The notes beneath the pieces were generated by a model. That model had not been told where the DNA came from. It saw nothing but the letters and a program-made list of their open reading frames with translations, and made no database searches. A stretch of DNA of 35,740 bases from Pseudomonadota bacterium (GTDB taxonomy: Bacteria > Desulfobacterota > Desulfobulbia > Desulfobulbales > SURF-16), in NCBI GenBank assembly GCA_018816555.1, contig JAHIVT010000004.1, forward strand, positions 1 through 35,740. Direction: 5' to 3'. Positions within the stretch are counted from its first letter, which is position 1; every line of letters begins with the position of its first letter. The position numbers and the translations under genes were made by a program. Below, in pieces: positions 25,645-34,426 of this stretch.

Positions 25645-26594
25645 TCCCTCTCTTTGATATTCTCTTCTTCCATCTTGAAGGAGAGCAGGGGCGGAGTAGC
25701 TTCAGGGTCGACTCCTGCCTCATATTGAAATAGTTCTTTGATTTCCTTGTTCATTTTTTTCTTCAGCAGGAGCAGCGGAATATCCATGGGACAGGCCCGC
25801 TGACATTCACCACACTCGGTGCATCGTCCGGCCAGATGATAGGCATGGATCAGCTGAAACATCCATTTGTCCCGGACACTGTCTTCCTGGCTCAACCAGT
25901 GCGGGTCGCGGCTTTCGGCCAGGCAATGGTCGCGGCAGACGCACATGGGGCAAGCGTTGCGGCAGGCGTAACAACGGATACAGCGGTCCATTTCCTTCTG
26001 CCAGAAGGCGAAGCGCTCGGGCAAAGGCATATTTTCAAAGGCCTCCAGGTCGTCGCCGCCTTCAGTCTGAGCGGAGGGGCTTATTTTCTCCCCGACAAAA
26101 TGGTCGGAGATCAGGGCATTGGGGTACTGGCAGGAAAAACACTTGTCCGCCAGCACCTTGGACAACCGCAGTTTATGCTCCTCGCCGCCTGCACCGATGA
26201 CAACCGTCTGGGACGCTATCTGACAAAAATCAACCTTGCCGGTATGACCCAGGGCCTTACGGATTTTTGTCTGGTCAACCACGCCTGTACAGGGGAAACC
26301 GAAAATGGTGACGTCTTCCCGGTTGATCAGATTTTCCTGCAGCAGTTCTATGACGGAACGGCTGTCGCAGCCCTTGACCACAATACCGACCTTCTTGCCG
26401 CGCAGTCCGGGGAGATAGGTTGCCAGATTATGCACGCTGAACGGTCCTATCTCAAGCCGGTCGATATCTTCTTCCCGGCGGATGAAGTGGGGGGTGGCAT
26501 GCAGGGGATCATATCCCGCGCTCCAGGCTATAACCACATCAAGACCCGGCAGGGCCTTTCTGATGCTGTCTTTTAGTTCTTGTTGATATTTCAC
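25638..26594 (-). CDS. flxC: FlxC: iron-sulfur electron-transfer subunit
   Basis: The 318-residue protein has an FrhB-like N-terminal part (VGIVVKGCDSRSVIELLQENLI, FGFPCTGVVD) and two ferredoxin-type cysteine sets, CIRCYACRNACPMCVCRDHC and CTECGECQRACPMD. It also has CFSCQYPN in the middle. It should link flavin and Fe-S centres within the Flx module. The start is GTG (26592-26594) with AAGGAG five bases upstream, 24 bases after flxD. Confidence 0.88.
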   Translation of the reverse strand: MKYQQELKDSIRKALPGLDVVIAWSAGYDPLHATPHFIRREEDIDRLEIGPFSVHNLATYLPGLRGKKVGIVVKGCDSRSVIELLQENLINREDVTIFGFPCTGVVDQTKIRKALGHTGKVDFCQIASQTVVIGAGGEEHKLRLSKVLADKCFSCQYPNALISDHFVGEKISPSAQTEGGDDLEAFENMPLPERFAFWQKEMDRCIRCYACRNACPMCVCRDHCLAESRDPHWLSQEDSVRDKWMFQLIHAYHLAGRCTECGECQRACPMDIPLLLLKKKMNKEIKELFQYEAGVDPEATPPLLSFKMEEENIKEREW

Positions 26595-26618
26595 TGGTTC
26601 TCCTTTGGGGCGCAGAGC

Positions 26619-27083
26619 TTAGAGGACTGCTTCCATCTGCCTCAGTGTCGCCGAGGCCTCCGGTCCGGCAATTTTCGGGGCCGGGCCGAGTTTGTGAATC
26701 TGTTCTGTGAACCGGGTCACCACCTGCTGCCATCGCTGGCCCTCTGATGCCGAGACCCAGGTATATTCAAATCTGCCCGGCTCAAAACCGAGGATGGGCA
26801 GAAATCTGTGCAGCACCTCCAGCCTTCTGCGGGCATAAAAGTTGCCCTCCGCATAGTGGCAGTCCCGGGGATGGCAACCGGAGACCAGCACGCCGTCTGC
26901 TCCGTTCATCAGGGTTTTCATGATAAACAGGGGATCGATCCTGCCGGAACAGGGAACCCTGATAATGCGCAGGTCGGTGGGCTGATTAAAGCGTCCCACA
27001 CCCGCGGTATCGGCGCCGCCGTAGGAGCACCAGTTACAGAGAAAACCTACAATACGAAGCTCCTTACCTTTTAAAACTGGCAT
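26619..27083 (-). CDS. flxD: FlxD: MvhD-like [2Fe-2S] linker subunit
   Basis: The 154-residue protein matches the MvhD/HdrA-linker family: GFLCNWCSYGGADTAG, RVPCSGRIDPLFIMKTLMNGADGVLVSGCHPRDCHYAEGN. Five conserved cysteines supply a [2Fe-2S] cluster. In methanogens MvhD connects hydrogenase to HdrA; here it should connect FlxABC to HdrA. The gene starts 13 bases inside the end of hdrA, with GGAGG upstream, which fits a tight FlxD-HdrA partnership. Confidence 0.92.
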   Translation of the reverse strand: MPVLKGKELRIVGFLCNWCSYGGADTAGVGRFNQPTDLRIIRVPCSGRIDPLFIMKTLMNGADGVLVSGCHPRDCHYAEGNFYARRRLEVLHRFLPILGFEPGRFEYTWVSASEGQRWQQVVTRFTEQIHKLGPAPKIAGPEASATLRQMEAVL

Positions 27084-29029
27084 AGGGCGTTAACCTCCGA
27101 AAGAATCTGGTTGTCGGTAAAATGCTGGAGTTGGGCCGCTCCCTGGGGACAGGTTGAGGTGCAGATACCACAGCCCTGACATACTGTTTCAATGACTTCG
27201 GCCTTTTTCATGCCACGGAAGTCAATCTCCTTGATGGCGCCGAAGGGGCAGGTTTTCATGCACTTGCCGCAACCGATGCAGCGTTTGATGTCCACCACGG
27301 AAACCTGTGGGTCGCTTGCCAGCTTATCCTTGGAGAAGAGCCCCAGCACCTTGGATGCGGCGGCGCTGCCCTGAGCGACCGAGGAGGGAATGTCCTTCGG
27401 CCCCTGGCAGGATCCGGCCAGATAAACGCCGGCGGTGTTTGTTTCCACCGGTTTGAGTTTCGGGTGGCCTTCCATGTAAAAGCCGTAGGAGTCGTAGGAG
27501 ATGCGCAGTTTTTCCGCCAGTCCCGCGGCACCTGCTGCCGCCTCGGCGCCAACGGCCAGCACGACCAGGTCTGCATCCACTTCAACCTGCGTTCCCATCA
27601 GGGTGTCGGCGCCGCGCACCAGCAGACTGTCGCCCTTGGGATAGATCATGGACACCCGGCCTCTGATATATTTGGCATTGTATTCTTCCATGGCCCGGCG
27701 GGTGAACTCGTCGTAATTTTTCCCCGTAGCCCGGATATCCATATAAAAGACATAGGTCTGGGACTCGGGCAGGTGGTCCTTGGTCAGGATGGCCTGCTTG
27801 GCGGTATACATGCAGCAGAAACCTGTGCAGTACGGACGGCCCACGGATTTGTCCCGGGAACCCACGCACTGGATGAAAACCACGTTTTTCGGTTCCTTGC
27901 CGTCCGACGGGCGCTTGATATGGCCGCCGGTGGGGCCGGAGGCTGACAGCATGCGCTCATACTGCAGGGAGGTAATGACATCCGGATAGCGTCCGCCGCC
28001 ATATTCGCCGTAAACGGTCCAGTCAAACAGATCAAAACCCGTGGCCGCAACGATTGCGCCGACCTTCTCCGTGACAAATTCATCCTGCTGGGTGAAGTCA
28101 ATGCATCCGGACGGGCAGACCTTGGCGCAGATGCCGCATTTGCCCTTCTGCAGTTTCATGCAGAAATCGGCATCGATCTTGGCCTTTTTCGGGATGGCCT
28201 GGGGAAAAGGGATATTGATGGCCGTGGTCTTGCCGATCCCTTCGTTAAAATAATCCGTGGCCTTTTTACTGGGGCATTTCGTCATGCAGATGCCGCAGCC
28301 CGTGCATTTATCCCAGTCCACATAGGTGGCCTTCTTTTTCACCTTCACATCAAAGTTGCCCACATAACCGCTGACCTCTTCAATCTCCGAGTAGGCATAC
28401 AGGGTGATGTTGGGATGCTGGGCCACGTCAACCATGCGCGGACCGAGGATACAGCAGGAGCAGTCAACCGTGGGAAAGGTCTTGTCAAGTTTTGCCATCT
28501 TGCCGCCGATGGTAGTGGTCTTTTCCACCAGCACCACTTCAAGGCCGCCTTCCGCACAGTCCAGAGCCGCCTGGATTCCCGCTACACCGCCGCCGATGAT
28601 CAGCACGCGTTTATTGATGTCGAACTGCTTGGAAAGAAGCGGCCGGTTGTGCAGCAGTTTTGAGGCTGCCATGCGCACCAGGTCGGTGGCCTTATTGGTA
28701 TTGGCTTCGCGATCTTTGCCGATCCAGGAAACATGCTCGCGGATGTTGGCCATCTCAAAGAGATAACGGTTCAGCCCGGCACGTTCCACTGTGCGGCGGA
28801 ATGTCTGTTCGTGCATGCGCGGCGTACAGGATGCTACGACCACGCCATCGAGCTGATGCTCCTTAATGGCGTTAACGATTTCCTCCTGTCCCGGTTCGGA
28901 ACAGGTGTACATGGTATCGGTCGCAAAGGCCACGCCGGGAAATTCCCTGGCTGCCGCTGCTACTGCTGCGGTGTCAACTGTACCTTCGATATTGCTGCCG
29001 CAATGACAGACAAAAACTCCGATTTTCAT
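27071..29029 (-). CDS. hdrA: HdrA: FAD-containing electron-bifurcating subunit of heterodisulfide-reductase-type complex
   Basis: The 652-residue protein starts MKIGVFVCHCGSNIEGTVD. It binds FAD through a Rossmann motif near residue 146 (IGGGVAGIQAALDCAEGG) and has four ferredoxin-type clusters: CTGCGICMTKCPS and CGICAKVCPSGC in the middle, CIGCGKCMKTCPF and CQGCGICTSTCPQ at the end. The HdrA signature cysteines (DCSCCILGPRM, CCMYTAKQA) are present. This is the predicted flavin bifurcation site, sending electrons from NADH to ferredoxin and to HdrB. No selenocysteine is apparent. ATGA overlap with hdrB; AAGGAG upstream. Confidence 0.95.
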   Translation of the reverse strand: MKIGVFVCHCGSNIEGTVDTAAVAAAAREFPGVAFATDTMYTCSEPGQEEIVNAIKEHQLDGVVVASCTPRMHEQTFRRTVERAGLNRYLFEMANIREHVSWIGKDREANTNKATDLVRMAASKLLHNRPLLSKQFDINKRVLIIGGGVAGIQAALDCAEGGLEVVLVEKTTTIGGKMAKLDKTFPTVDCSCCILGPRMVDVAQHPNITLYAYSEIEEVSGYVGNFDVKVKKKATYVDWDKCTGCGICMTKCPSKKATDYFNEGIGKTTAINIPFPQAIPKKAKIDADFCMKLQKGKCGICAKVCPSGCIDFTQQDEFVTEKVGAIVAATGFDLFDWTVYGEYGGGRYPDVITSLQYERMLSASGPTGGHIKRPSDGKEPKNVVFIQCVGSRDKSVGRPYCTGFCCMYTAKQAILTKDHLPESQTYVFYMDIRATGKNYDEFTRRAMEEYNAKYIRGRVSMIYPKGDSLLVRGADTLMGTQVEVDADLVVLAVGAEAAAGAAGLAEKLRISYDSYGFYMEGHPKLKPVETNTAGVYLAGSCQGPKDIPSSVAQGSAAASKVLGLFSKDKLASDPQVSVVDIKRCIGCGKCMKTCPFGAIKEIDFRGMKKAEVIETVCQGCGICTSTCPQGAAQLQHFTDNQILSEVNALCQF

Positions 29030-29931
29030 TGAGACTTCTCCTTGGAATTACCTTCCATGCCGAGGGCATCTATGACTGTGCGGGGATTCACGCAGAGCTT
29101 GTCAATGCCCAGTTCTTTTTCCGTAAGGCCGAAGGCCAATCCCATCAACTGGGTAAAGTAGAAAATCGGCATATGATGCTTTGAGCCATTGGCGCTGTTG
29201 ATCTGTTCCTGCCGCATGTCCAGATTCATCTGGCACAGGGGACAGGCGGTGACCAGGGCCATGGCGCCCATTTCTTTAGCCGTGTCCAGCAGCTTGCCGG
29301 AAAGCCGCATGACCACATCCTTGCGCGGGATGCCGAATGATGCGCCGCAGCACTCCACCTTGAGCGGGAACGGCACAACGGTTGCCCCCAGGGCTGTCAT
29401 GATGTTGTCCATGGCCATGGGATGTTCGCGGTCGTCAAAGTTCATGATTTCGGCCGGCCGGTTCATGATACAACCGTAATAGGCGGCAACGGTGAGACCC
29501 GTCAGGGGCTTTTTCACCTTTGCCTTGATTTTCTCGATACCGTAATCTTCCACCAGTATCTGCAGCACCGATTTGGTCTCAACGGTGATGTCGGCCGGTT
29601 TGTCCAGCAGCTTGCTGACCTTTTCCCGGAAACTGTCATTTTTCATGCGGTGTTGTGCCGTCTTCAGGTTGGACAGACAGCTGGGACAGGGGGTCACAGC
29701 CGCGGTCAGACCCATGGAGGCCACCTGGCACAGATTGCGGGCGGAAAGAGCGGACGACAGGGTGTGGTCAACAGTATGAGCAGGGGTGGAACCGCAGCAG
29801 CTCCAGTTGGGGACATCGGTCAGTGTAATGTCAAGAGCGGCGCAGATGGCGCGGCTGGACATGTCATATTCTATGGATGTCCCGGTGCTAGAACAGCCGG
29901 GATAGTATGCGTAAGTTAAAGAAACGCTCAT
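29026..29931 (-). CDS. hdrB: HdrB: CCG-domain catalytic subunit
   Basis: The 301-residue protein has two cysteine-rich CCG segments. The first reads YYPGCSSTG...NWSCCGSTPAH...TPCPSCLSN and the second YYGCIMNRP...VECCGASFG...TACPLCQMN. In methanogen HdrB these hold two non-cubane [4Fe-4S] clusters that cleave a disulfide. Sulfate reducers lack the methanogen CoM-CoB heterodisulfide; the proposed partner is the DsrC disulfide. It shares 4-base ATGA overlaps with hdrC and hdrA. Confidence 0.95.
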   Translation of the reverse strand: MSVSLTYAYYPGCSSTGTSIEYDMSSRAICAALDITLTDVPNWSCCGSTPAHTVDHTLSSALSARNLCQVASMGLTAAVTPCPSCLSNLKTAQHRMKNDSFREKVSKLLDKPADITVETKSVLQILVEDYGIEKIKAKVKKPLTGLTVAAYYGCIMNRPAEIMNFDDREHPMAMDNIMTALGATVVPFPLKVECCGASFGIPRKDVVMRLSGKLLDTAKEMGAMALVTACPLCQMNLDMRQEQINSANGSKHHMPIFYFTQLMGLAFGLTEKELGIDKLCVNPRTVIDALGMEGNSKEKSQ

Positions 29932-30488
29932 TTTGACGACTCCTCTGTATAGCGACGAAAAATTTTAGAGACCTCTTCCTTGCCCTGCATGGCTGACGGC
30001 TTGAAATGAATCTTGCCCTTGGGCAGAACCTTGGGACCAAGGCCCATATCCGTCCAGAATCTCCCTGTATGGGATATGTAATTTGCCAGCAGGCCCACTT
30101 CAAAAACCCGGCCATTCTTTTGGACGGAATGCAGAAAAGAATCCCAGAAGGTTTTTACCGTCTTTACTCCGCCATAGCCTTCGCGGCGTGCCATATGACG
30201 CAGTACGTCCATAATGCGGGCCACGTCGATTTTGTTGGGACAACGGGCGGTGCAGGATTCGCAGGTGGCGCAGAGCCAGAGTGATTTTGACTTGAGAACC
30301 AGCTCCTTCTGTCCCGCCTGGGTCAGGCGCATGATCTGGCTGACCGGGATATCGTATTCGGTCGTATAGGGACATCCTGCCGTGCATTTACCGCACTGAT
30401 AACAGAGGCTGAGCTGCTGGCCGCTCTCCTCTTCCACCTGTCTGACGAAATCAGAGTTACATGATGATGTTAAATTGATTACGTTCAT
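29928..30488 (-). CDS. hdrC: HdrC: [4Fe-4S] electron-transfer subunit
   Basis: The 186-residue protein carries two four-cysteine motifs, CYQCGKCTAGCPYT and CATCESCTARCPNK, and passes electrons from HdrA to HdrB. Length and layout are typical of HdrC. It is the first hdr gene after adh, with a 107-base gap that contains a stable hairpin. Its ribosome site (GGCGAG) is modest, whereas hdrB and hdrA follow by overlaps. Confidence 0.94.
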   Translation of the reverse strand: MNVINLTSSCNSDFVRQVEEESGQQLSLCYQCGKCTAGCPYTTEYDIPVSQIMRLTQAGQKELVLKSKSLWLCATCESCTARCPNKIDVARIMDVLRHMARREGYGGVKTVKTFWDSFLHSVQKNGRVFEVGLLANYISHTGRFWTDMGLGPKVLPKGKIHFKPSAMQGKEEVSKIFRRYTEESSK

Positions 30489-30541
30489 ATTCTTGCTCGC
30501 CGCCTTTATTTGCCCTTTTACTGTTTAAATCCCTGCGAATC

Positions 30542-30567
30542 GGGGAGCGGGCTCTCACCCGCTCCCC
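30542..30567 (-). promoter_or_regulatory. Strong stem-loop between adh and hdrC
   Basis: A perfect 10-bp GC-rich stem (GGGGAGCGGG and its complement, loop of 6) lies between the adh stop and the hdrC start. On the minus strand it is not followed by a U-run, so it is not a classic terminator. It could slow polymerase or protect the 3' end of a processed adh mRNA, giving more adh than hdr-flx transcript. On the plus strand TTTTTTTT appears 18 bases further on. Confidence 0.55.
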
Positions 30568-30595
30568 AATATGTAAAGATGTCCGTTTTTTTTAA

Positions 30596-31777
30596 TTACA
30601 GTGCTGCTTTGTAGATGGCTGCAACGTCAGCATCTTTCGGACAACGGGGATTGGTGAAACCACAGGCGTCTTTCTGAGCATTACCTGTCATGGTTGCGAT
30701 ATCTTCTTCCTTCACATCCTTGCCATAGCGTTTGCCGAGGGCAATCAGTCCGTCCGGGATACCGACGTCGGCGGACAGTTTCTTGATGGCAACGAGAGCC
30801 AGTTCAGCCGCATCGCGGGGTGCAAGACCATTAACGTTCTCACCCATCAGTTGGGCGATTTTGACGAAACGGTCAATTTTGGCGATCAGGTTGAATTTGG
30901 AAACATGGGGGAGAAGGATGGCATTGCACTCACCATGGGGCAGGTCGTAGAAACCGCCGAGCTGATGAGCCATTGCATGAACGTGACCGAGGCTGGCGTT
31001 GTTGAAAGCCATACCGGCCAGGTACTGGGCGTAACACATACCTTCACGGGCAACGATGTCACTGCCGTTTGCCACTGCGGGACGCAGGTGCTGGGCGATG
31101 AGCTCGATGGCTTTTTCCGCTGCGGAGTCGGTCATCGGGGTAGCGATGGTGGAAACGTAAGCCTCAACCGCATGGGTCAGAGCATCCATACCGGTGGCTG
31201 CGGTCAGCGCAGGCGGCATACCCATCATCAGCAGCGGATCATCAAGGGCGATACCGGGGGTTACACGCCAGTCAACGATAGCCATTTTTACCTTGCGGCT
31301 GGTATCGGTGATGATGCAGAAACGGGTCATTTCAGAAGCGGTACCTGCTGTGGTGTTCACGGCAACGTAAGGAGGCATGGGTTTGGTGGATTTGTCCACG
31401 CCTTCGAAATCGTGAATTTTGCCGCCATTAGCAATAACCAGGCCTACACCTTTACCGCAGTCATGGGAGCTGCCGCCGCCCAAGGTGATCAGGCTGTCAC
31501 ATTTGTTTTTCTTGTAAATTTCTACGCCCGCATGGACGTTATTATCTGTGGGGTTCGGAATGGTGTCGTCGTAAACAACGAAATCCATGCCGGCTTCAGC
31601 CAGAAGGTCGGTGATTTTTTTGGTGATGCCTGCGCCGGTGATACCTTTGTCTGTGACGACCAGAGGTTTGCTGCCGCCCAGGGCTTTGATCTTTGCGGGA
31701 ATTTCCTTGTGAGCGCCAATACCGATGAGAGTTACGCTGGGAATGAAAAATCCGTAAACTTGTTCGCGTACAGCCAT
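30596..31777 (-). CDS. adh: Iron-containing alcohol dehydrogenase
   Basis: The 393-residue group III alcohol dehydrogenase has the NAD-binding LGGGSSHDCGKGVG, VNTTAGTASEMTRF, and metal ligands in TGMDALTHAVEAYVS, HVHAMAHQLGGFYDLPHGECNAILLPHV. It interconverts primary alcohols such as ethanol and their aldehydes with NAD(H). In Desulfovibrio vulgaris an adh gene lies beside flxABCD-hdrABC and the complex is linked to ethanol metabolism; the same pairing is present here. The start has AAGGAAGG upstream. Expression is expected to depend on sigma-54 from the promoter at 31865-31879. Confidence 0.96.
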   Translation of the reverse strand: MAVREQVYGFFIPSVTLIGIGAHKEIPAKIKALGGSKPLVVTDKGITGAGITKKITDLLAEAGMDFVVYDDTIPNPTDNNVHAGVEIYKKNKCDSLITLGGGSSHDCGKGVGLVIANGGKIHDFEGVDKSTKPMPPYVAVNTTAGTASEMTRFCIITDTSRKVKMAIVDWRVTPGIALDDPLLMMGMPPALTAATGMDALTHAVEAYVSTIATPMTDSAAEKAIELIAQHLRPAVANGSDIVAREGMCYAQYLAGMAFNNASLGHVHAMAHQLGGFYDLPHGECNAILLPHVSKFNLIAKIDRFVKIAQLMGENVNGLAPRDAAELALVAIKKLSADVGIPDGLIALGKRYGKDVKEEDIATMTGNAQKDACGFTNPRCPKDADVAAIYKAAL

Positions 31778-31864
31778 GATGTTACCTTCCTTTGTTAAAT
31801 GAATTAGTTGAAGTACTGCTCCATTGATTCACTTTGGATCCAAACAACGTTACCCTCCTAATAA

Positions 31865-31879
31865 GCAACTCGCGTGCCA
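31865..31879 (-). promoter_or_regulatory. Sigma-54 (RpoN) promoter of the adh-hdr-flx operon
   Basis: The minus strand reads TGGCACG-CGAG-TTGC, an essentially perfect -24/-12 element (consensus TGGCAC-N5-TTGC). Transcription should start near 31853, leaving a leader of about 75 bases before the adh ATG. It requires an ATP-dependent activator, and no such gene lies in this window. Confidence 0.85.
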
Positions 31880-31895
31880 TACAATAATATTGTAT
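31879..31895. promoter_or_regulatory. A+T-rich palindrome abutting the sigma-54 promoter
   Basis: ATACAAT-AAT-ATTGTAT is a perfect 7-bp inverted repeat with a 3-base centre, sharing its first base with the -24 box. It could be an operator or a bending site. It does not match the Rex consensus (TTGTGA-N6-TCACAA) well. Confidence 0.45.
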
Positions 31896-32066
31896 AAAAT
31901 CAAATAATTAGCTGTATTTTTTAGCAAAGATGGATGGGGCAACATGACCCAATCACGGGTAATGCTGTTTTTCCCGCTGACAGGCCAGCGAATCAACCTG
32001 CCCTGAAGGCCCATGCAGCAGGCACTTTGCAGGCATGGGGCAAAATGAAACAATGGATATGTGATA

Positions 32067-32085
32067 AAGGGTCAGGATGACCCTT
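32067..32085. promoter_or_regulatory. Inverted repeat, possible activator (enhancer) site for adh
   Basis: AAGGGTCA-GGA-TGACCCTT is a perfect 8-bp inverted repeat about 215 bases upstream of the predicted adh transcription start. The position suits an enhancer site of a sigma-54 activator. It is not followed by a U-run in either direction. Confidence 0.4.
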
Positions 32086-32405
32086 GTCATGGGGTGTCTT
32101 GTTGGTGTGGTATTTTTGAGGAAATACTCCGCTGGAGAATACAAAAAAACGATTATCGACTTCTCTTGCCTTAATAGTCTATGCTGCTTCCATGTGATAA
32201 TGGGGTGAGGTCAGAGGAAAAGCTTCGGGGAAATGGGAACGGGAGGGATACTTATCAGTTGATACTATGTCTGTTGCAGTAGCCCTAATTTGATCTAAAA
32301 TTCTCAGAACCGGATTGAACAAAATTTTAAATACTCAGGTGATTTTAATGGCGTTTCCCGTCAAATGGCTCAGGAGAATATCAACTTGCGGTCTTGCGTG
32401 AACGG

Positions 32406-32423
32406 TTAATATTGCCAGTCGAA
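32406..32423 (+). repeat. Direct repeat, left copy
   Basis: TTAATATTGCCAGTCGAA recurs with one mismatch (G to A) at 35545-35562 in the same orientation. The two copies bracket the chemoreceptor gene, the Cache gene and the IS1595 remnant. They could be an attachment or target-site duplication, or inner parts of a dispersed repeat. Confidence 0.55.
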
Positions 32424-32493
32424 ATTTACTTGTTTCTCTTCATTTTCAAATCGTTATATGTCTTATGTGACGCATGTTCTGGACTGTTGTATT

Positions 32494-34347
32494 TCAAGAA
32501 GATAATTGACGTTGATCATGAACCTCAAAATGGGAGTCATTCCTGCCCCCCACAATTTCCATAAGTTGCGTTACCAATGCATTGAGTTCTTGAGCTTGTC
32601 TATACAACTCTTCCGACGCCCCCGCAGATTCTTGGGCGCTGGCAGCGTTCTGTTGAACTACTGTGTCCATTTCCGATACCGCTCTATTGACTTGGTCAAT
32701 GCCTAGCGCCTGTTCTTTTGATGCCGCCGAAATCTCAGCAACGAGGGTTGCCACTTTCCCAGCGCTTTCCTGAATAGCCGATAAAGCTTTGGCAACTTCG
32801 GACGTCACATTCACTCCAGCCTCGGCGTTCTTCATGGCGCCCTCTATCAAATTCGCTGTGTTTTTAGCCGCCTCGGCACTACGTTGCGCCAAGTTGCGGA
32901 CTTCTTCGGCTACTACGGCAAAGCCTTTCCCTGCCTCTCCGGCTCTTGCCGCCTCAACAGCGGCATTAAGAGCCAGCAGATTGGTCTGAAAAGCAATTTC
33001 GTCTATGGTCTTGATGATTTTTGACGTTTTGTCGGCTGATGTCTTGATTTTTGCAATGGCATCGGACATGCGTTTCATGGCGTCAATACCGCCTATGACA
33101 ACGGATTGAGAATCCCGCATCAAGTTGTCGGCCTTCTCGGCGTTGTCGGCACTGTGGCGCGTCATGGAGGACATCTCTTCCAACGAGGTGGTACTTTCCT
33201 CCAGACTGGCTGCCTGTTTATTGGCGCCCTGCGCGAGTTGCTGACTGGCGTGAGACACCTGACTGGAGGACGCGTTGACCTGCTCCGCATTTGAACCTAA
33301 AGCGTCGATAACCTGCTTGATGGGCTTGGTGATAGTTTTCACAATAAAAACTGCGATCGCCATGGAAAGTAACAATCCAATGATGATTCCCACACTGATG
33401 AACTGAGATGAAATGGAAATGGTACGGGTCGTTGTTTCCGCTGCCAGGGTCATATCCCCCAAGCCCATGACAGCAATGTTTTTTGCCTGATCGATGATGC
33501 TTTGAGCCAAGATGGTGCGTTTCTTGGCAGACTCTTCCCGCGCCAGCCATTTTTCCGCCAGCTTGGCGTTGGCTGCTTTAAAAGTGAGCATCGCCGATCG
33601 GGATTCTTCAATCTTTTTTAAATCACCTTCAAAAACGCATATCTTCTTCAAAGTATCCAATTTATCATTAGCTATATCAAATATTGCCAGTGTCTCGATA
33701 ATGGACTTTAGATCGCGGTTGAATTGAGCTTTCCAGGTGCCTGTAATGACTTGGTTGCCCAAGTCAATAATGTCCGTAACCAGGGTTATTCGATTGAGTC
33801 GTTGTTCAAGTTGATCACCTTCAAGGCCGGCGATAATTTCACCCTGCATGGCTTCTCTTTGGCTCTCCAGAAAGGAGTTGCAAACTTTCATATATTGGCG
33901 ACTCGATTCTTCAGCTACTTTGCGTTCCTTTTCGAGTTCCTCCATTAATACGACGGTTTCCCCAACAAGTCTTTCGTATTCGAGCACGCCCTGTTCAGCT
34001 TTTTCAGCACCCTCTTTCAGTTTTGATAATAGCGAAGAACTCTGGCCATGATTCACGGCGTTCTTAATGTCTTGTTTGACGTTATCGAGGTATTTTCGGG
34101 CTTCGGCAAGAAATACTGTGTTATCAGTATATTCGTAGCCACGCATCTCCAATAGCATGGAAAACGTATTTCGTTCCATGTTGTTGGCCACGGTGACTTC
34201 CGGCACATAGTCTTGTGAAAGAGTTGCGGCGCATGTCCCGAAACGTTTCATGTTCGTGACAGCTATGATGCCTGTTGCGATTGAAAAAAGGATCACGAAA
34301 CCAAAGCCAAAGCCTAATTTGGCGGCAAGACTTATTCGCTTGAACAT
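32494..34347 (-). CDS. Methyl-accepting chemotaxis protein
   Basis: The 617-residue chemoreceptor has an N-terminal membrane helix (about 13-33), a periplasmic sensor of about 275 residues rich in helices, a second membrane helix at about 312-336 ([21 protein letters not shown]), and a cytoplasmic signalling coil. The conserved hairpin tip [21 protein letters not shown] is at about 449-470. HAMP is short or degenerate: only about 20 residues separate the KPIKQVI start from coiled-coil sequence. There is no CheR-tethering pentapeptide at the end (...RQLSS). The all-helical sensor resembles four-helix or helical-bimodular ligand domains. An exported Cache-domain protein is encoded 79 bases upstream and may deliver the ligand. 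GAGGCG lies six bases before the ATG. Confidence 0.93.
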   Translation of the reverse strand: MFKRISLAAKLGFGFGFVILFSIATGIIAVTNMKRFGTCAATLSQDYVPEVTVANNMERNTFSMLLEMRGYEYTDNTVFLAEARKYLDNVKQDIKNAVNHGQSSSLLSKLKEGAEKAEQGVLEYERLVGETVVLMEELEKERKVAEESSRQYMKVCNSFLESQREAMQGEIIAGLEGDQLEQRLNRITLVTDIIDLGNQVITGTWKAQFNRDLKSIIETLAIFDIANDKLDTLKKICVFEGDLKKIEESRSAMLTFKAANAKLAEKWLAREESAKKRTILAQSIIDQAKNIAVMGLGDMTLAAETTTRTISISSQFISVGIIIGLLLSMAIAVFIVKTITKPIKQVIDALGSNAEQVNASSSQVSHASQQLAQGANKQAASLEESTTSLEEMSSMTRHSADNAEKADNLMRDSQSVVIGGIDAMKRMSDAIAKIKTSADKTSKIIKTIDEIAFQTNLLALNAAVEAARAGEAGKGFAVVAEEVRNLAQRSAEAAKNTANLIEGAMKNAEAGVNVTSEVAKALSAIQESAGKVATLVAEISAASKEQALGIDQVNRAVSEMDTVVQQNAASAQESAGASEELYRQAQELNALVTQLMEIVGGRNDSHFEVHDQRQLSS

Positions 34348-34426
34348 GCAACGCCTCTATCGTTGTGTGGCGCCTCCGACGTGCGTCGGGGTGCCGCGGT
34401 TTATAAAATTTTTCGCTCCTGTCTCG

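Larger units (their letters stand above)
31778..32493 (-). other. Long control region between the chemoreceptor gene and adh
   Basis: These 716 bases have no credible gene. They contain, from adh outward, a leader of about 75 bases, the sigma-54 promoter, an adjacent palindrome, an 8-bp inverted repeat near 32067, and one copy of an 18-bp direct repeat at 32406. No clear terminator for the chemoreceptor gene (stop at 32494) is seen. The length suits enhancer sites for a sigma-54 activator. Confidence 0.6.

Noticed and set aside
27071-29029. Selenocysteine in HdrA or other Hdr/Flx subunits
   Set aside because: All cluster positions I can check are cysteine and no in-frame TGA interrupts the genes.
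31879-31895. Rex (NADH-sensing repressor) operator at the adh promoter
   Set aside because: The palindrome ATACAAT-AAT-ATTGTAT lacks the TTGTGA/TCACAA half-sites expected for Rex.
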